The notes: a model not told the origin generated them from the letters alone. A stretch of 64,000 bases of DNA from Halorubellus sp034808145 (GCF_034808145.1 NZ_JAXHGM010000003.1:62001-126000); one strand, 5' to 3'. Positions 8,432 to 16,697 are shown, numbered from the stretch's first letter. Made by a program: numbers and translations.

Positions 8432-9262
8432 TCAGCGACCACGGTCGTTCCCTTTGCCCTTCCCCTTACCCTTCCCGTTCCCACCGCCCTTCCCCTTACC
8501 CTTACCGTTCCCTCCACCCTTCCCCTTACCCTTGCCGCCCTTACCATGCCCCTTGCCGTTCCCACCGTCCTTTCCATTCCCTCCACCCTTTCCGTTCCCA
8601 CCGTCCTTTCCGTTCCCACCGCCCTTTCGGTTCCCTCCGCTCCCGCCGCTGTCGTCGTCGCGGCCATCACCATCGCCGTCGTTGCCGCGTTCCCAGCTGC
8701 CGGTGACGATATGATCGGGGCACGGATAGTCGGCCTCGTCCCCGTCGAGCTTCTGGATACAGTCCGCGTCGGAGAAGGAGGCGGCCCCCGGCGTCTTTGC
8801 GCAGACGTGCTCGTTGACCGCCCAGCAGGACGGATAGCTGAACCGGGTCCCCCACGGTTCATCCGGGCGTCGGTTGTAGGTGAGGACGCCCAGTATCTTC
8901 TCGCCGTCGTCGACGGGGAACTTCAGGACGGCGAGGTCGCCGTACTGGCCGGGGACCGTCGTCGCGTTCTGGTGGGTGGCGAGGAGCTCGCGGCACTCCG
9001 TGGTGCCGTCGTCGAGTCCGACGACGACGTTCGCGAGCGGCGGGCTGGACTCGTCGACGTCGTCGCCGTCCTTCAGGTCGCTCTCGGTCGTCATCACCCA
9101 CACCTCGCTGCAGCCCTTGAACTCGATGTGGCGGTCCGTCCACGCGAGCGCGCTCCCGGAGAGCGCGGTGAGACCGGTCGCACCGACGATGGAGCCGGCT
9201 GCGAGGGCGAGCATGCGTCGTCGGTTCATCGGGAGCGGGCCGTCTTCTGGTGTCCGTTGCAT
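8432..9262 (-). CDS. Tat-exported protein with basic Gly/Lys/Asn repeat tail
   Basis: 276 residues. A Tat signal (NRRRMLALAAGS, about residues 13-24) ends near SALAW. The mature domain (about 40-190) has five or six cysteines, including EFKGCSE, YPSCWAV and YPCPDH, so disulfides are likely. From about residue 205 to the end the chain is almost only Gly, Lys and Asn in units such as GGNGKG and GKGKG, with no acidic residues until the final NDRGR. A strongly basic tail is odd in an acidic proteome and could bind the acidic exopolysaccharide, the acidic S-layer or nucleic acid. The corresponding DNA is a long purine/pyrimidine tract. I do not recognise the family. A CATAACAA-type element lies 32 bases upstream of the start. 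Confidence 0.7.
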   Translation of the reverse strand: MQRTPEDGPLPMNRRRMLALAAGSIVGATGLTALSGSALAWTDRHIEFKGCSEVWVMTTESDLKDGDDVDESSPPLANVVVGLDDGTTECRELLATHQNATTVPGQYGDLAVLKFPVDDGEKILGVLTYNRRPDEPWGTRFSYPSCWAVNEHVCAKTPGAASFSDADCIQKLDGDEADYPCPDHIVTGSWERGNDGDGDGRDDDSGGSGGNRKGGGNGKDGGNGKGGGNGKDGGNGKGHGKGGKGKGKGGGNGKGKGKGGGNGKGKGKGKGNDRGR

Positions 9263-9293
9263 GGTGGTCGCCTCTCCGAACGAGGTCGGCAGG

Positions 9294-9305
9294 TATTGTT
9301 ATGCG
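9294..9305 (-). promoter_or_regulatory. CATAACAA-type element, copy 2
   Basis: The minus strand reads CGCATAACAATA, ending 32 bases before the ATG at 9262. No separate TATA box is visible, so the element sits about where the core promoter should be. Confidence 0.6.
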
Positions 9306-9423
9306 ATAGCCATCGCGCGGTAGTCGACTTGTTACCGCGGGTGACCGTGGTACCAGGGTGCATCTACGGACGCCGAGCCGTCGGGACGGGGGAGTTCGTT
9401 CGCCGTCGAGCGACGGTCGCGGG

Positions 9424-10356
9424 TCAGGCGACGGTCGTGGTCGGTTCGGTCTCGAGGACGCGGTCTGCGACGTCCCGCATCGTCTCCACGACGAGGCCGT
9501 CCTGGTCGCGGCGACGGGCGACGTGCGCGACGATGGCTTCGAGGCGGGCGCGGCCGGCGTCGTCGACGACGTTGTTCGGGTGGAGCCAGAGATGGCAGAC
9601 GCCGTCGCCGGCTGCGGCGCGGTCGATGGCGTCCGTCGCCTGCCGGACGATCGGGTCCGTCCAGGCCGCCGCGAGGGTGTCCCGCGCTCGGCCCTCGAAC
9701 CCGAACAGGAACAGCGACGGTGGGAGGTCGACGAGCCCGTACTCGTCGACGCGCGGTTCGACGAGCGGCACGCGCCCGGGGTCGACGACGGCCGCGATCT
9801 TCCGGGCGGCGCGTGCGAGCCCGGTACCGGTCGGCGCGCCCGCGCTTCGGTACGTTCGGAAGCCGTGCTTGGCGAGCAGGTCGCGGAACCCGACGGCGTT
9901 CCGAGGGAACACGAACGATTCGAGCACGACCCCCTGATCGGCGGCGACGGCGACCGCGCGGCCGAGGTCCGCGTCGACGAGTTCGCGCGTCGTCTCCGGG
10001 TGGTCGAAGGGGACGTGCGCGAACGAGTGCGAGCCGACGTCGTGAGCGACGTCCGCGTTCCTGACCGCGGCGACGAGGTCGGGCGCGAAGCGGACGTCGT
10101 GGCGGCCGGCGAGCGCGCCGCTCTCGTGCGCGAACCAGCCGTCTGGAGCGTCGAGGTCGGCGTGCCGGGCGTCGCAGTCCTCGAGGAACAGGTGGCCGAC
10201 GACCGCCCACGTGGCGGGGACGTCGTACTCGTCGAAGAGGTCGACGAGCCACGACCAGGCGTCGCGGGACGCGTCGACGCGGTCCATCGGGAGGGACGCG
10301 AAGTCCGGGAACCCCCACGCGAGTTCCGCGTCGAGCGAGAACACGACCGACCCCAC
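9424..10356 (-). CDS. NodB-type polysaccharide deacetylase-like protein
   Basis: 310 residues, GTG start. The N-terminus VVFSLDAELAWGF supplies the acidic pair of the NodB first motif, and HDVGSHSFAHVPFDH matches the metal-binding SHSxxH motif. The sequence ends with WLHPNNVVDD and helical segments, as in archaeal members of this family. These metal-dependent hydrolases remove N-acetyl groups from GlcNAc-type sugars; the placement within a glycan locus fits modification of an amino-sugar polymer or precursor. There is no signal peptide, so action is cytoplasmic or on a lipid-linked intermediate. It is transcribed alone, divergently from the oxidoreductase operon. Its promoter is not obvious. 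Confidence 0.8.
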   Translation of the reverse strand: MGSVVFSLDAELAWGFPDFASLPMDRVDASRDAWSWLVDLFDEYDVPATWAVVGHLFLEDCDARHADLDAPDGWFAHESGALAGRHDVRFAPDLVAAVRNADVAHDVGSHSFAHVPFDHPETTRELVDADLGRAVAVAADQGVVLESFVFPRNAVGFRDLLAKHGFRTYRSAGAPTGTGLARAARKIAAVVDPGRVPLVEPRVDEYGLVDLPPSLFLFGFEGRARDTLAAAWTDPIVRQATDAIDRAAAGDGVCHLWLHPNNVVDDAGRARLEAIVAHVARRRDQDGLVVETMRDVADRVLETEPTTTVA

Positions 10357-10728
10357 GGCTATCGACCGCCTCCGAGTGGGTCTTGCGGAGTTCGCGGATA
10401 CATGAACGGTACGAAGACGGTACGAGGGGTTAGTTACGGTCCGCCTTCGCCGGTCCTCCAGGTGAGCGCGAGTCGGTACCGGTCAGACGGCCGGATTCGA
10501 ATGACTGCGTGGCCGTCAGTGCGCGACTATCGAAGGCAAGCAGAACATAACAATACGTCTACCAGCGGGAGTTTCCTCCGTGACTTATCGACGCCGAAGA
10601 ACAGTTCGGAGCCCGCCACCGACCGACGTGCAGGGAGCGCGCTCGGTAACACGGAGTTACCGAGGACGCGAGTGCCGGAACGATGCCGACGGCCGGCGTC
10701 GCGACCCCACGGGTAGCGAGGGAGGACG
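10357..10728. other. Divergent intergenic region, 372 bp
   Basis: This separates the deacetylase gene (minus) from the sugar-dehydrogenase operon (plus). It carries the CATAACAA-type element at 10545-10557. A 50-codon frame from a GTG at 10580 runs to a TGA overlapping the next start, but its product would be Arg-rich and basic, so I do not call it a gene. Confidence 0.5.
10545..10557 (+). promoter_or_regulatory. CATAACAA-type element, copy 3
   Basis: The plus strand reads ACATAACAATACG, 172 bases before the start at 10729. It is the only A/T-rich block upstream of the operon, so the message would have a leader of about 140-150 bases if this is the core promoter. Confidence 0.5.
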
Positions 10729-11706
10729 ATGAGCGGTCGTCGCGAACGCGTCCCCGCCGGCGTGGTCGGCGTCGGGAGCATGGGCCGCCAGCACGCTCGC
10801 GTGTACGCGGAACTCCCCGGCGTCGACCTCGTCGGCGTCTACGACGCGAACGAGTCGTGCGCCGAAGCCGTCGCCGACGACTACGAGACCGACGTCCTGT
10901 CCCTGCCCGACCTCCTCGACGCGGCCAGCGTGGTGTCGGTCGCGGTCCCGACCGAACACCACTACGACGTGGTGAAGACGTGCCTCGAGCGCGACGTGCA
11001 CGTCCTCGTCGAGAAGCCGTTCGTCGAGGAGCGCGAACGCGGCGAGGAGCTCGCGACGCTCGCACGCCAGCGCGGACTCGTCCTCCAGGTCGGGTACATC
11101 GAGCGGTTCAATCCGGCGACGCGCGTCCTCCAGGACGTCGTCCCGGACCTGGACCTCATCGCGTTCGACGTGGAGCGGCTCGGGCCGCCGATCGACCGCG
11201 ACATCAAGGACAGCGTCGTGCTCGACCTGATGGTGCACGACCTCGACATCCTCCTGTCGCTCGTCGACTGCGACGTCGCGTCGGTGTCCGCGATCTCGCA
11301 CGGCCCGCAGTACGTCGTCGCCCAGCTCGTGTTCGAGGACGGGACGGTCGCGTCGCTCACCGCGAGCCGGCGAACGCGCCAGAAGATCCGGGAGCTGTCG
11401 GTGACCGCGGAGTCCTGTCGCGTGAACGTCGACTTCATCCAGCAGTCGGTGAACATCCACCGGGAGTCGTTCCCCGAGTACCTGGAGACGAACGGCGACA
11501 TCCGCTACCGGCACGAGAGCGTCGTCGAGCAGCCGATGGTGGAGAACGGCGAGCCGTTGAAGGCGGAACTGGAGTCGTTCGTGAACGCCGTCCGCGAGGG
11601 CAAACCCGCGGAGGTGACGCCGGAGGACGCGCTGCGCGTGCAGGCGCTCGCGGAACGCATCGAGGCGCTGGCGCTCGCGGAGCGCACGGAGGTGACCGCG
11701 CGATGA
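10729..11706 (+). CDS. Gfo/Idh/MocA-family oxidoreductase (sugar 3-dehydrogenase-like)
   Basis: 325 residues. The N-terminal Rossmann fold begins VGVGSMGRQHARVYAELPG, and the family motif VLVEKPF appears near residue 100. The central LMVHDLDILL segment carries the His and Asp typical of the C-terminal substrate domain. Family members oxidise or reduce sugars with NAD(P). Next to a nucleotide-sugar 6-dehydrogenase, the best guess is a WbpB/WlbA-like UDP-N-acetyl-glucosaminuronate 3-dehydrogenase that prepares a 3-keto sugar for amination; the DegT aminotransferase at 5.6 kb could be the partner. That pathway assignment is inference. The stop overlaps the next start (ATGA), making this the first gene of a tightly coupled four-gene operon. 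Confidence 0.8.
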   Translation: MSGRRERVPAGVVGVGSMGRQHARVYAELPGVDLVGVYDANESCAEAVADDYETDVLSLPDLLDAASVVSVAVPTEHHYDVVKTCLERDVHVLVEKPFVEERERGEELATLARQRGLVLQVGYIERFNPATRVLQDVVPDLDLIAFDVERLGPPIDRDIKDSVVLDLMVHDLDILLSLVDCDVASVSAISHGPQYVVAQLVFEDGTVASLTASRRTRQKIRELSVTAESCRVNVDFIQQSVNIHRESFPEYLETNGDIRYRHESVVEQPMVENGEPLKAELESFVNAVREGKPAEVTPEDALRVQALAERIEALALAERTEVTAR

Positions 11707-13088
11707 CCGGTGACGGTGCGGTGCGCGCGGTCGACGCCTCGCGTCGCCCGGCGTACGACCCGGCCGCGTCGGACGACGACCTCCGCGAGGCGTTCCTCGC
11801 GGGCGAGATACCGGTCGCGGTCTACGGCCTCGGGAAGATGGGGCTCCCGCTGGCGGCGGTGTACGCGGACGTCTGCGGGAACGTCACGGGCGTTGACATC
11901 GACGAGGCCGTCGTCGAGACCGTCTCCGCGGGCGACTGTCACGTCGAACGCGAACCCGGCCTCCCGGCGCTCGTCGCGGACGTCGTCGACCGGGGTGCGC
12001 TCTCGGCGACGGCCGACCCGGTCGCGGCCGCGCGAGCGGCGAGCGTCCACGTCCTCATGGTCCCGACGCTGCTCGACGGCCACGAGCCGGACCTATCGAC
12101 GGTCGAGGCCGCACTGGAGAGCATCGGCGCGGGGCTGTCGCCCGGCGACCTCGTCGTCGTCGAGTGCACGGTCCCGCCACGCACCACCCGGGACGTCGTC
12201 GTTCCGACGCTCGCGCGGATCAGCGGGCTGGAGGTCGGCGAGTTCGGTGCGGCCGCGTGCCCGGAGCGCACGTCGAGCGGTCGGGCGCTCGAGGACGTCC
12301 GCGGCGCGTACCCGAAGGTCGTCGGCGGCGTGGACGCCGAGAGCACGCGCGTCGCCTCGGTGCTCTACGGCGAGATCGCCGAGAACGACGTCGTCGCGAC
12401 GAGCGACGCCGCCACTGCGGAGGCGGTGAAGGTGTTCGAGGGCGTGTACCGCGACGTCAACATCGCGGTCGCGAACCAGCTCGCGCTGTACGCGCGGCCG
12501 CTGGACGTGGACGTGAACGAGGCCATCGACGTGGCGAACACGCAGCCGTACTGCGACATCCACACTCCTGGTCCCGGCGTCGGCGGGCACTGCATCCCCG
12601 TCTACCCGTACTTCCTCGCCGGCGCGTACCCGGCGGTCGACGCCGACCTCCTGCACGCCGCTCGCGGCGTGAACGACGCGATGCCCGAGCACGCGGTCGC
12701 GCTCCTCGAAGCGATGCTCGAAGCCCACGGCGTCGACGGCGACGCGCCGACGGTGCTCGTGCTCGGGCTCGCGTACCGCGGGAACGTCGCCGAACTCCGC
12801 TACTCGCCCGGCCCGGTGGTGGCGCGCGAACTCGCCGCCAGCGGGATGCGCGTGCTCGCCGCGGACCCGTTCGTCGACGACTGGTCGAGCTTCGAAGGCG
12901 TCGAGCGCGTTCCGATGGACGCCGTCGCGGAGCAGGACGTGGACGCGGTCGCGGTCCTCGCGGGCCACGACGAGTTCCGCGACCTCGACTGGGCGGCGTT
13001 CGACGCCCCGGTACTTGACGGCCGGTTCGTCCTCCCCGATGACGTCGACGCGCCGGTCTACACCGTCGGCGGGAGGTGGCCGCGATGA
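11703..13088 (+). CDS. Nucleotide-sugar 6-dehydrogenase (UDP-ManNAc/GlcNAc dehydrogenase type)
   Basis: 461 residues. The NAD-binding start VAVYGLGKMGLPLAAVYAD, the central EAVKVFEGVYRDVNIAVANQ helix with its conserved Lys and Asn, and GVGGHCIPVYPYF with the catalytic cysteine show a UDP-glucose/UDP-ManNAc dehydrogenase. The enzyme oxidises C6 of a UDP-sugar twice with NAD+, giving the uronic acid. The GHCIPVYPYF form and the partners favour an N-acetylated substrate (WecC or WbpA-like), but a glucose-type substrate cannot be excluded. The C-terminal UDP-binding domain is complete. It overlaps both neighbours by four bases, and the gene order 3-dehydrogenase then 6-dehydrogenase suggests consecutive steps. 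Confidence 0.87.
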   Translation: MTGDGAVRAVDASRRPAYDPAASDDDLREAFLAGEIPVAVYGLGKMGLPLAAVYADVCGNVTGVDIDEAVVETVSAGDCHVEREPGLPALVADVVDRGALSATADPVAAARAASVHVLMVPTLLDGHEPDLSTVEAALESIGAGLSPGDLVVVECTVPPRTTRDVVVPTLARISGLEVGEFGAAACPERTSSGRALEDVRGAYPKVVGGVDAESTRVASVLYGEIAENDVVATSDAATAEAVKVFEGVYRDVNIAVANQLALYARPLDVDVNEAIDVANTQPYCDIHTPGPGVGGHCIPVYPYFLAGAYPAVDADLLHAARGVNDAMPEHAVALLEAMLEAHGVDGDAPTVLVLGLAYRGNVAELRYSPGPVVARELAASGMRVLAADPFVDDWSSFEGVERVPMDAVAEQDVDAVAVLAGHDEFRDLDWAAFDAPVLDGRFVLPDDVDAPVYTVGGRWPR

Positions 13089-14431
13089 CGAGCATCGACG
13101 CCGTCTCCGCCGAGGAGTTCGAGGCGTTCGTCGACGGCGAACGCGACGCGGACCCGAAGCGGGTCCTGTTCAACGTCGGCCATCCGGCGCAGGTGCACCT
13201 GTTCCGGAACGCCATCGCGGACCTCGAGGCGATGGGTCACGAGACCCTCGTCGCCTCCCGGTACAAGGAGGTCGCCATCGACCTCCTCGACGCGTACGAC
13301 GTCGAGCACGTCCCGATGACCGAGCAGGCGGACTCGTTCCCCGGGCTCGTCTGGGAGATGTGCGTGAACGAGAAGCGCCTCTACGGGCTCGCCCGCGAGT
13401 TCGAGCCGGACGTCATCGTCAGTCGACTCGCGCCGCCGCCAGTGCACGTCTCGAAGCTCGTCGGCTGCAAGAACCTCATCGTCTGCGACACGCTCCGCGG
13501 GTCGAAGGCACTCCGTCGCATCAACCACGCGCTGACGTTGCGCTGGGTGGACCGCGTCCTCGTCCCGGACCAGTTCCGGCTCGATATCGACCCCGGGAAG
13601 CGCCGGCATCTGCCGTTCCAGGAGCTCGCGTACCTCCACCCGACGCACTTCACGCCGGACCCGTCGGTCCTCGAGACGCACGGCGTCGACCCGGACGAAC
13701 GGTACTTCCTCCTTCGACTGACGGGGTGGGGCGCGTACCACGACGCCGGCCATAGCGGGCTGTCGCCCGAGGGGATGCGCGAACTCGTCGACTTTCTCCA
13801 AGACCACGGGACGGTGTATCTCTCCGCCGAGGAGGGCGTCCCCGACGACCTCCGGCACCTGACGCTGTCGACGCCGCCGGAGGACGTCCACCACGTCATG
13901 TACTACGCGGACCTGTACCTCGGCGACTCCTGCACGATGGCCGCGGAGGCGGCCATCCTCGGGACGCCCGCGATCCGGACGAACTCCATCGTCGGGACGA
14001 CCGGCGAGATGATCTACAAGGCGCTCGCGCGCTACGGGCTCCTGCAGTCCATCCGCGACGAACGTGCGGCGATCGCGGCCGCGAAGGACCTCGTCCTGAA
14101 CCCGCCGGACCGCGCGGAGCTCCAGCGCCGCCGCGAGCGGATGCTCGACGAACAGATGGACGTGAACCGCGTGCTGGTCGACGAGATACTCGCGATGGCG
14201 GGGAGCTCGCGCGCTTCGAGTCCGCGCCAGCTCGCGGCTCGCGACGCGGACGTCGACGCGAGCGTCGCGACCGTCGGCACCGAACCGGACGGCGACGGCA
14301 CCGACGGTGGCGACGAGGCCGGGACGGTCGACGACGTCGAGGCGCGCTCGGACGGCGACCCGCAGGTGGAGGCGACCGACGGCGGCCCCGACCAGAGTGA
14401 CCCGACGCGGACGGAGGGGGACGATGCCTGA
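13085..14431 (+). CDS. DUF354 family glycosyltransferase-like protein
   Basis: 448 residues from the ATG that overlaps the preceding stop (ATGA). The sequence VLFNVGHPAQVHLFRNAI and the later LGDSCTMAAEAAILGTPAI match DUF354, a group with the GT-B fold seen in UDP-GlcNAc 2-epimerase and MurG-like transferases. VSRLAPPPVHVSKL is the usual interdomain segment. The function is unproven; the operon implies sugar transfer or sugar-nucleotide conversion in surface glycan synthesis. After about residue 385 the chain is an acidic Asp/Gly/Thr-rich tail, probably disordered. The stop overlaps the start of the small ribbon-helix-helix gene. Confidence 0.8.
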   Translation: MTSIDAVSAEEFEAFVDGERDADPKRVLFNVGHPAQVHLFRNAIADLEAMGHETLVASRYKEVAIDLLDAYDVEHVPMTEQADSFPGLVWEMCVNEKRLYGLAREFEPDVIVSRLAPPPVHVSKLVGCKNLIVCDTLRGSKALRRINHALTLRWVDRVLVPDQFRLDIDPGKRRHLPFQELAYLHPTHFTPDPSVLETHGVDPDERYFLLRLTGWGAYHDAGHSGLSPEGMRELVDFLQDHGTVYLSAEEGVPDDLRHLTLSTPPEDVHHVMYYADLYLGDSCTMAAEAAILGTPAIRTNSIVGTTGEMIYKALARYGLLQSIRDERAAIAAAKDLVLNPPDRAELQRRRERMLDEQMDVNRVLVDEILAMAGSSRASSPRQLAARDADVDASVATVGTEPDGDGTDGGDEAGTVDDVEARSDGDPQVEATDGGPDQSDPTRTEGDDA

Positions 14432-14672
14432 GGAGCGAGCGGAGACCGTCTCGGTCGAGCTCCCCGAGCACGTCGTCGAAGCCGTCGAATCCCGACTGCC
14501 GTACACGCAGTACGAGTCGGTCGAGGAGTACGTCGCCGTCGCCCTCGAGGCGCTCCTCCGCGAGGTCGCCGACCCGACCGAGGACGCGCCCGATGGAAGG
14601 CCCGCGGCCGAGGACGTCGACGTGGACGCCGAAGCCCTCGAGGAACGCCTGAACTCCCTGGGCTACCTCTGA
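14424..14672 (+). CDS. Small ribbon-helix-helix-like protein
   Basis: 82 residues. Residues 6-45 fit the short strand plus two helices of a CopG-type ribbon-helix-helix: TVSVELPEHVVEAVESRL followed by SVEEYVAVALEALLREV. The rest is acidic, ending LEERLNSLGYL. Its start overlaps the DUF354 gene, so it is the last member of the operon. Such proteins usually bind DNA as dimers, which makes it a candidate regulator of the glycan genes, possibly acting on the CATAACAA-type element; they can also be antitoxins, but no toxin gene is adjacent. The acidic strand has few basic DNA-contact residues, so a protein-binding role remains possible. Confidence 0.65.
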   Translation: MPEERAETVSVELPEHVVEAVESRLPYTQYESVEEYVAVALEALLREVADPTEDAPDGRPAAEDVDVDAEALEERLNSLGYL

Positions 14673-14710
14673 CCTCGGTCCCGCGACCGGCCGAACCGCA
14701 CTCGTCTTCG

Positions 14711-14770
14711 GTTCATCGCGACCGCTCTTCATTCATCGCACTCGTTCCCCGTTCATCACGCCCGCCACCG
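14711..14770. repeat. Three degenerate 20-bp repeats
   Basis: The words GTTCATCGCG, ATTCATCGCA and GTTCATCACG begin at 14711, 14731 and 14751, an exact 20-base period. They lie between the convergent glycan operon and the cold-shock gene. No role is evident. Confidence 0.4.
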
Positions 14771-14913
14771 AGCGAACCGTCCTCCCGCACGGGTGACGCG
14801 TAGCTCAGGACGACCGAGCCATCGGACTCCGCGACGGCGCGGTCGCTCTGGGGTGTGGTGCTGTGAGAAATTGGGTCGTCGTCCGTCGCCGCTAGCGACC
14901 GACGAGAACTAGT

Positions 14914-15120
14914 TTACTTGCGGACGAGGTTCGTCGCGCGCGGTCCCTTGGGGGACGATTCGATGTCGAACTCAACTTCCTGACCCTCTTCGAGGTCGGG
15001 GCCGCCGACGTCCTCCATGTGGAAGAACACGTCCTCGTCGTCGTCGAGGTCGCCGTCGTCAGTCGAGATGAAACCGTAGCCGCCAGTGTCGTTGAAGAAG
15101 TCAACCTTACCGTTTGCCAT
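14914..15120 (-). CDS. cspA: Cold-shock domain protein
   Basis: 68 residues, the standard size. Starting MANGKVDFFNDTGGYGFIST, it has RNP1 (GGYGFI) and RNP2 (EDVFFHMED) motifs of the CSD beta-barrel, which binds single-stranded RNA and DNA. The acidic insert DDGDLDDDED is a halophilic feature. Family members act as RNA chaperones or transcription anti-terminators, often induced by temperature drop. It is a single-gene unit, convergent with the glycan operon and unrelated to it in function. The N-terminal extension of the frame upstream of this ATG is not supported. Confidence 0.93.
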   Translation of the reverse strand: MANGKVDFFNDTGGYGFISTDDGDLDDDEDVFFHMEDVGGPDLEEGQEVEFDIESSPKGPRATNLVRK

Positions 15121-15146
15121 TGCGATTGTATCAAACGCCGCCGGAG

Positions 15147-15154
15147 GGATAACC
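15147..15154 (-). promoter_or_regulatory. TATA-like box for the cold-shock gene
   Basis: The minus strand reads GGTTATCC 27-34 bases before the ATG at 15120, the expected position for a leaderless transcript. Confidence 0.45.
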
Positions 15155-15389
15155 CTTCCGAGAGTCGGGGTACCACGACCCGTCCGCCGGGAAGTAGGTC
15201 CGCTGAGTCCCTGAACCGCGTAGTTGAGTGGGTGAGGTCGCTCCTGAGGGCAATCTCCCGGATTCACCGCCATGGAGGACTCTGCTAGTGAATGACGACC
15301 GAATGTACCCGTCGACCGTCCGGGGTGCTCGAGCGAGTTCGAGTGGTGGTCGCGCGGCGAGAGGTCGCCGCGTGTCGTCGGTGCCGCGG

Positions 15390-16697
15390 TCAGAGGTCGC
15401 CGCGAGCTGCGACGACGCGCGTGGCGGCGTCGAGGCGGCCGGTCTCCGCGACGTGGTCGTCGTGCGTGCGGAGGACGCGTTCGAGCCGGTGGCGGACCGC
15501 CTTGTGGTCGGCGGAGACGTCCGTCGTCTCCTCGGGGTCGACGTCGAGGTCGTAGAGGACGACCTGGTCGTCCGAGCGCACGAGCTTGAAGCGGTCGTCG
15601 CGCACCGCGACGTGCTCGCCGGCCTCGCTGGCGGCCACGACGGCGTCACCCGACGGTTCGGGGTCGAAGGTGCCCGCGTCCGCGATCTCGGTGAGGACTC
15701 GCGGAATCGACGCGAGCGACGTCGGTTCGTCGACGCGGCCCGCGCGGTCGAGACCGTGGACGAGGTACGGGACGTGCACGTTCTCCTCGTAGACCTCGCG
15801 GTGGTGATGGCCGAAGTTCCCGTGGTCGCCGAAGGACTCGCCGTGGTCGGAGTGCACGACGGTCACGGGGTTCGCGTGCGCGAGGTCCTGCTGGATGGCG
15901 TCGAGGAACGCGTCCGCTGCGCGGACGGTGTCGCGGTAGCTTCGTTTCGTGGTGCCGATCGCGCGTGCCGGCATCGAGTCGTCGGTGCCCCGCATCGCGC
16001 CCTGGGAGGCCAGCGTACTGTAGTACATGCCGAGTGCGGACTGCTCGACGCGGTGCTCGCGCGTCGTGACGAACGGGAAGTGCGTGTCCATGAGGAACAC
16101 CCAGAGGAAGAACGGCTCGGGAGCGTCCGCGACCGCCGCGAGCACGTCGTCGTAGAACGACCCCCATTGCGCGAAGAACGACGACCCCGTCACCATGTCC
16201 TTCGCGAGCTCGAACGCCTTCCGGTCGGGGTTCTCGCCGAGGACGCGCGTCGCGACGCGGTCGCGCAGCCGCTCGGAGTCCCCGGACGCCTGGGAGAAGT
16301 CGACGAAGTGGTCGAAGCCGCGGTCGAACCCGGAGACGGTCGACGTCCACGGGTTCGGACTGAACCCGATGGTCGTGTACCCGCGGCGCTGGAGGCGCTC
16401 CGGGAGCGTCTCGAACCGCGTGATGTGGTTCTCGATGGCGCCCATGCGTCGCGCCCAGTGCGAGGACGCGTCGACGGATTCGAGCGAGTTCGGCGGGCGG
16501 TACTCGCCGGTGAACGCGACCGGCATCGACGAGAACGTCTGCGGGCCGGGTGCGATCGCTTGCGTGAACGCGACGCCGTCGTCCGCCAGCGCGTCCATCG
16601 TGGGCGTGAGCCCGCGGTCGTCGCCGACGTACCCGCAGTGGTCCGCACGGAGGCTATCTATCGAGACGAGGACGAGGTTCGGTGGTGACTGTGGCAT
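15390..16697 (-). CDS. Sulfatase-family (alkaline phosphatase superfamily) hydrolase
   Basis: 435 residues starting at MPQSPPNLVLVSIDSLRAD. Metal ligands are visible in DSLRADHCGY, in DTHFPF and in VHSDHGESFGDHG. The position that holds the formylglycine precursor in true sulfatases (CxPSR) reads FSSMPVAFTG, so Ser or Thr replaces Cys and the following Ser-Arg is absent. It is therefore more likely a phosphodiesterase or phosphotransferase using a hydroxyl nucleophile, or a sulfatase-like protein of other activity. No signal peptide is present. It is divergent from a GT4 glycosyltransferase, and the two share a 249-base region with two CATAACAA-type elements, which suggests joint control in glycan decoration. 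Upstream extension of the frame is not supported. Confidence 0.8.
   Translation of the reverse strand: MPQSPPNLVLVSIDSLRADHCGYVGDDRGLTPTMDALADDGVAFTQAIAPGPQTFSSMPVAFTGEYRPPNSLESVDASSHWARRMGAIENHITRFETLPERLQRRGYTTIGFSPNPWTSTVSGFDRGFDHFVDFSQASGDSERLRDRVATRVLGENPDRKAFELAKDMVTGSSFFAQWGSFYDDVLAAVADAPEPFFLWVFLMDTHFPFVTTREHRVEQSALGMYYSTLASQGAMRGTDDSMPARAIGTTKRSYRDTVRAADAFLDAIQQDLAHANPVTVVHSDHGESFGDHGNFGHHHREVYEENVHVPYLVHGLDRAGRVDEPTSLASIPRVLTEIADAGTFDPEPSGDAVVAASEAGEHVAVRDDRFKLVRSDDQVVLYDLDVDPEETTDVSADHKAVRHRLERVLRTHDDHVAETGRLDAATRVVAARGDL

Noticed and set aside
10490..10515. GGATTCGAATG, looking like a tRNA T-loop
   Set aside because: No flanking stem complementarity or anticodon arm on either strand.
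10580..10732. 50-codon GTG frame ending in ATGA overlap with the oxidoreductase start
   Set aside because: Although well placed after the CATAACAA-type element, the product is Arg/Ser/Pro-rich and basic, unlike haloarchaeal proteins.
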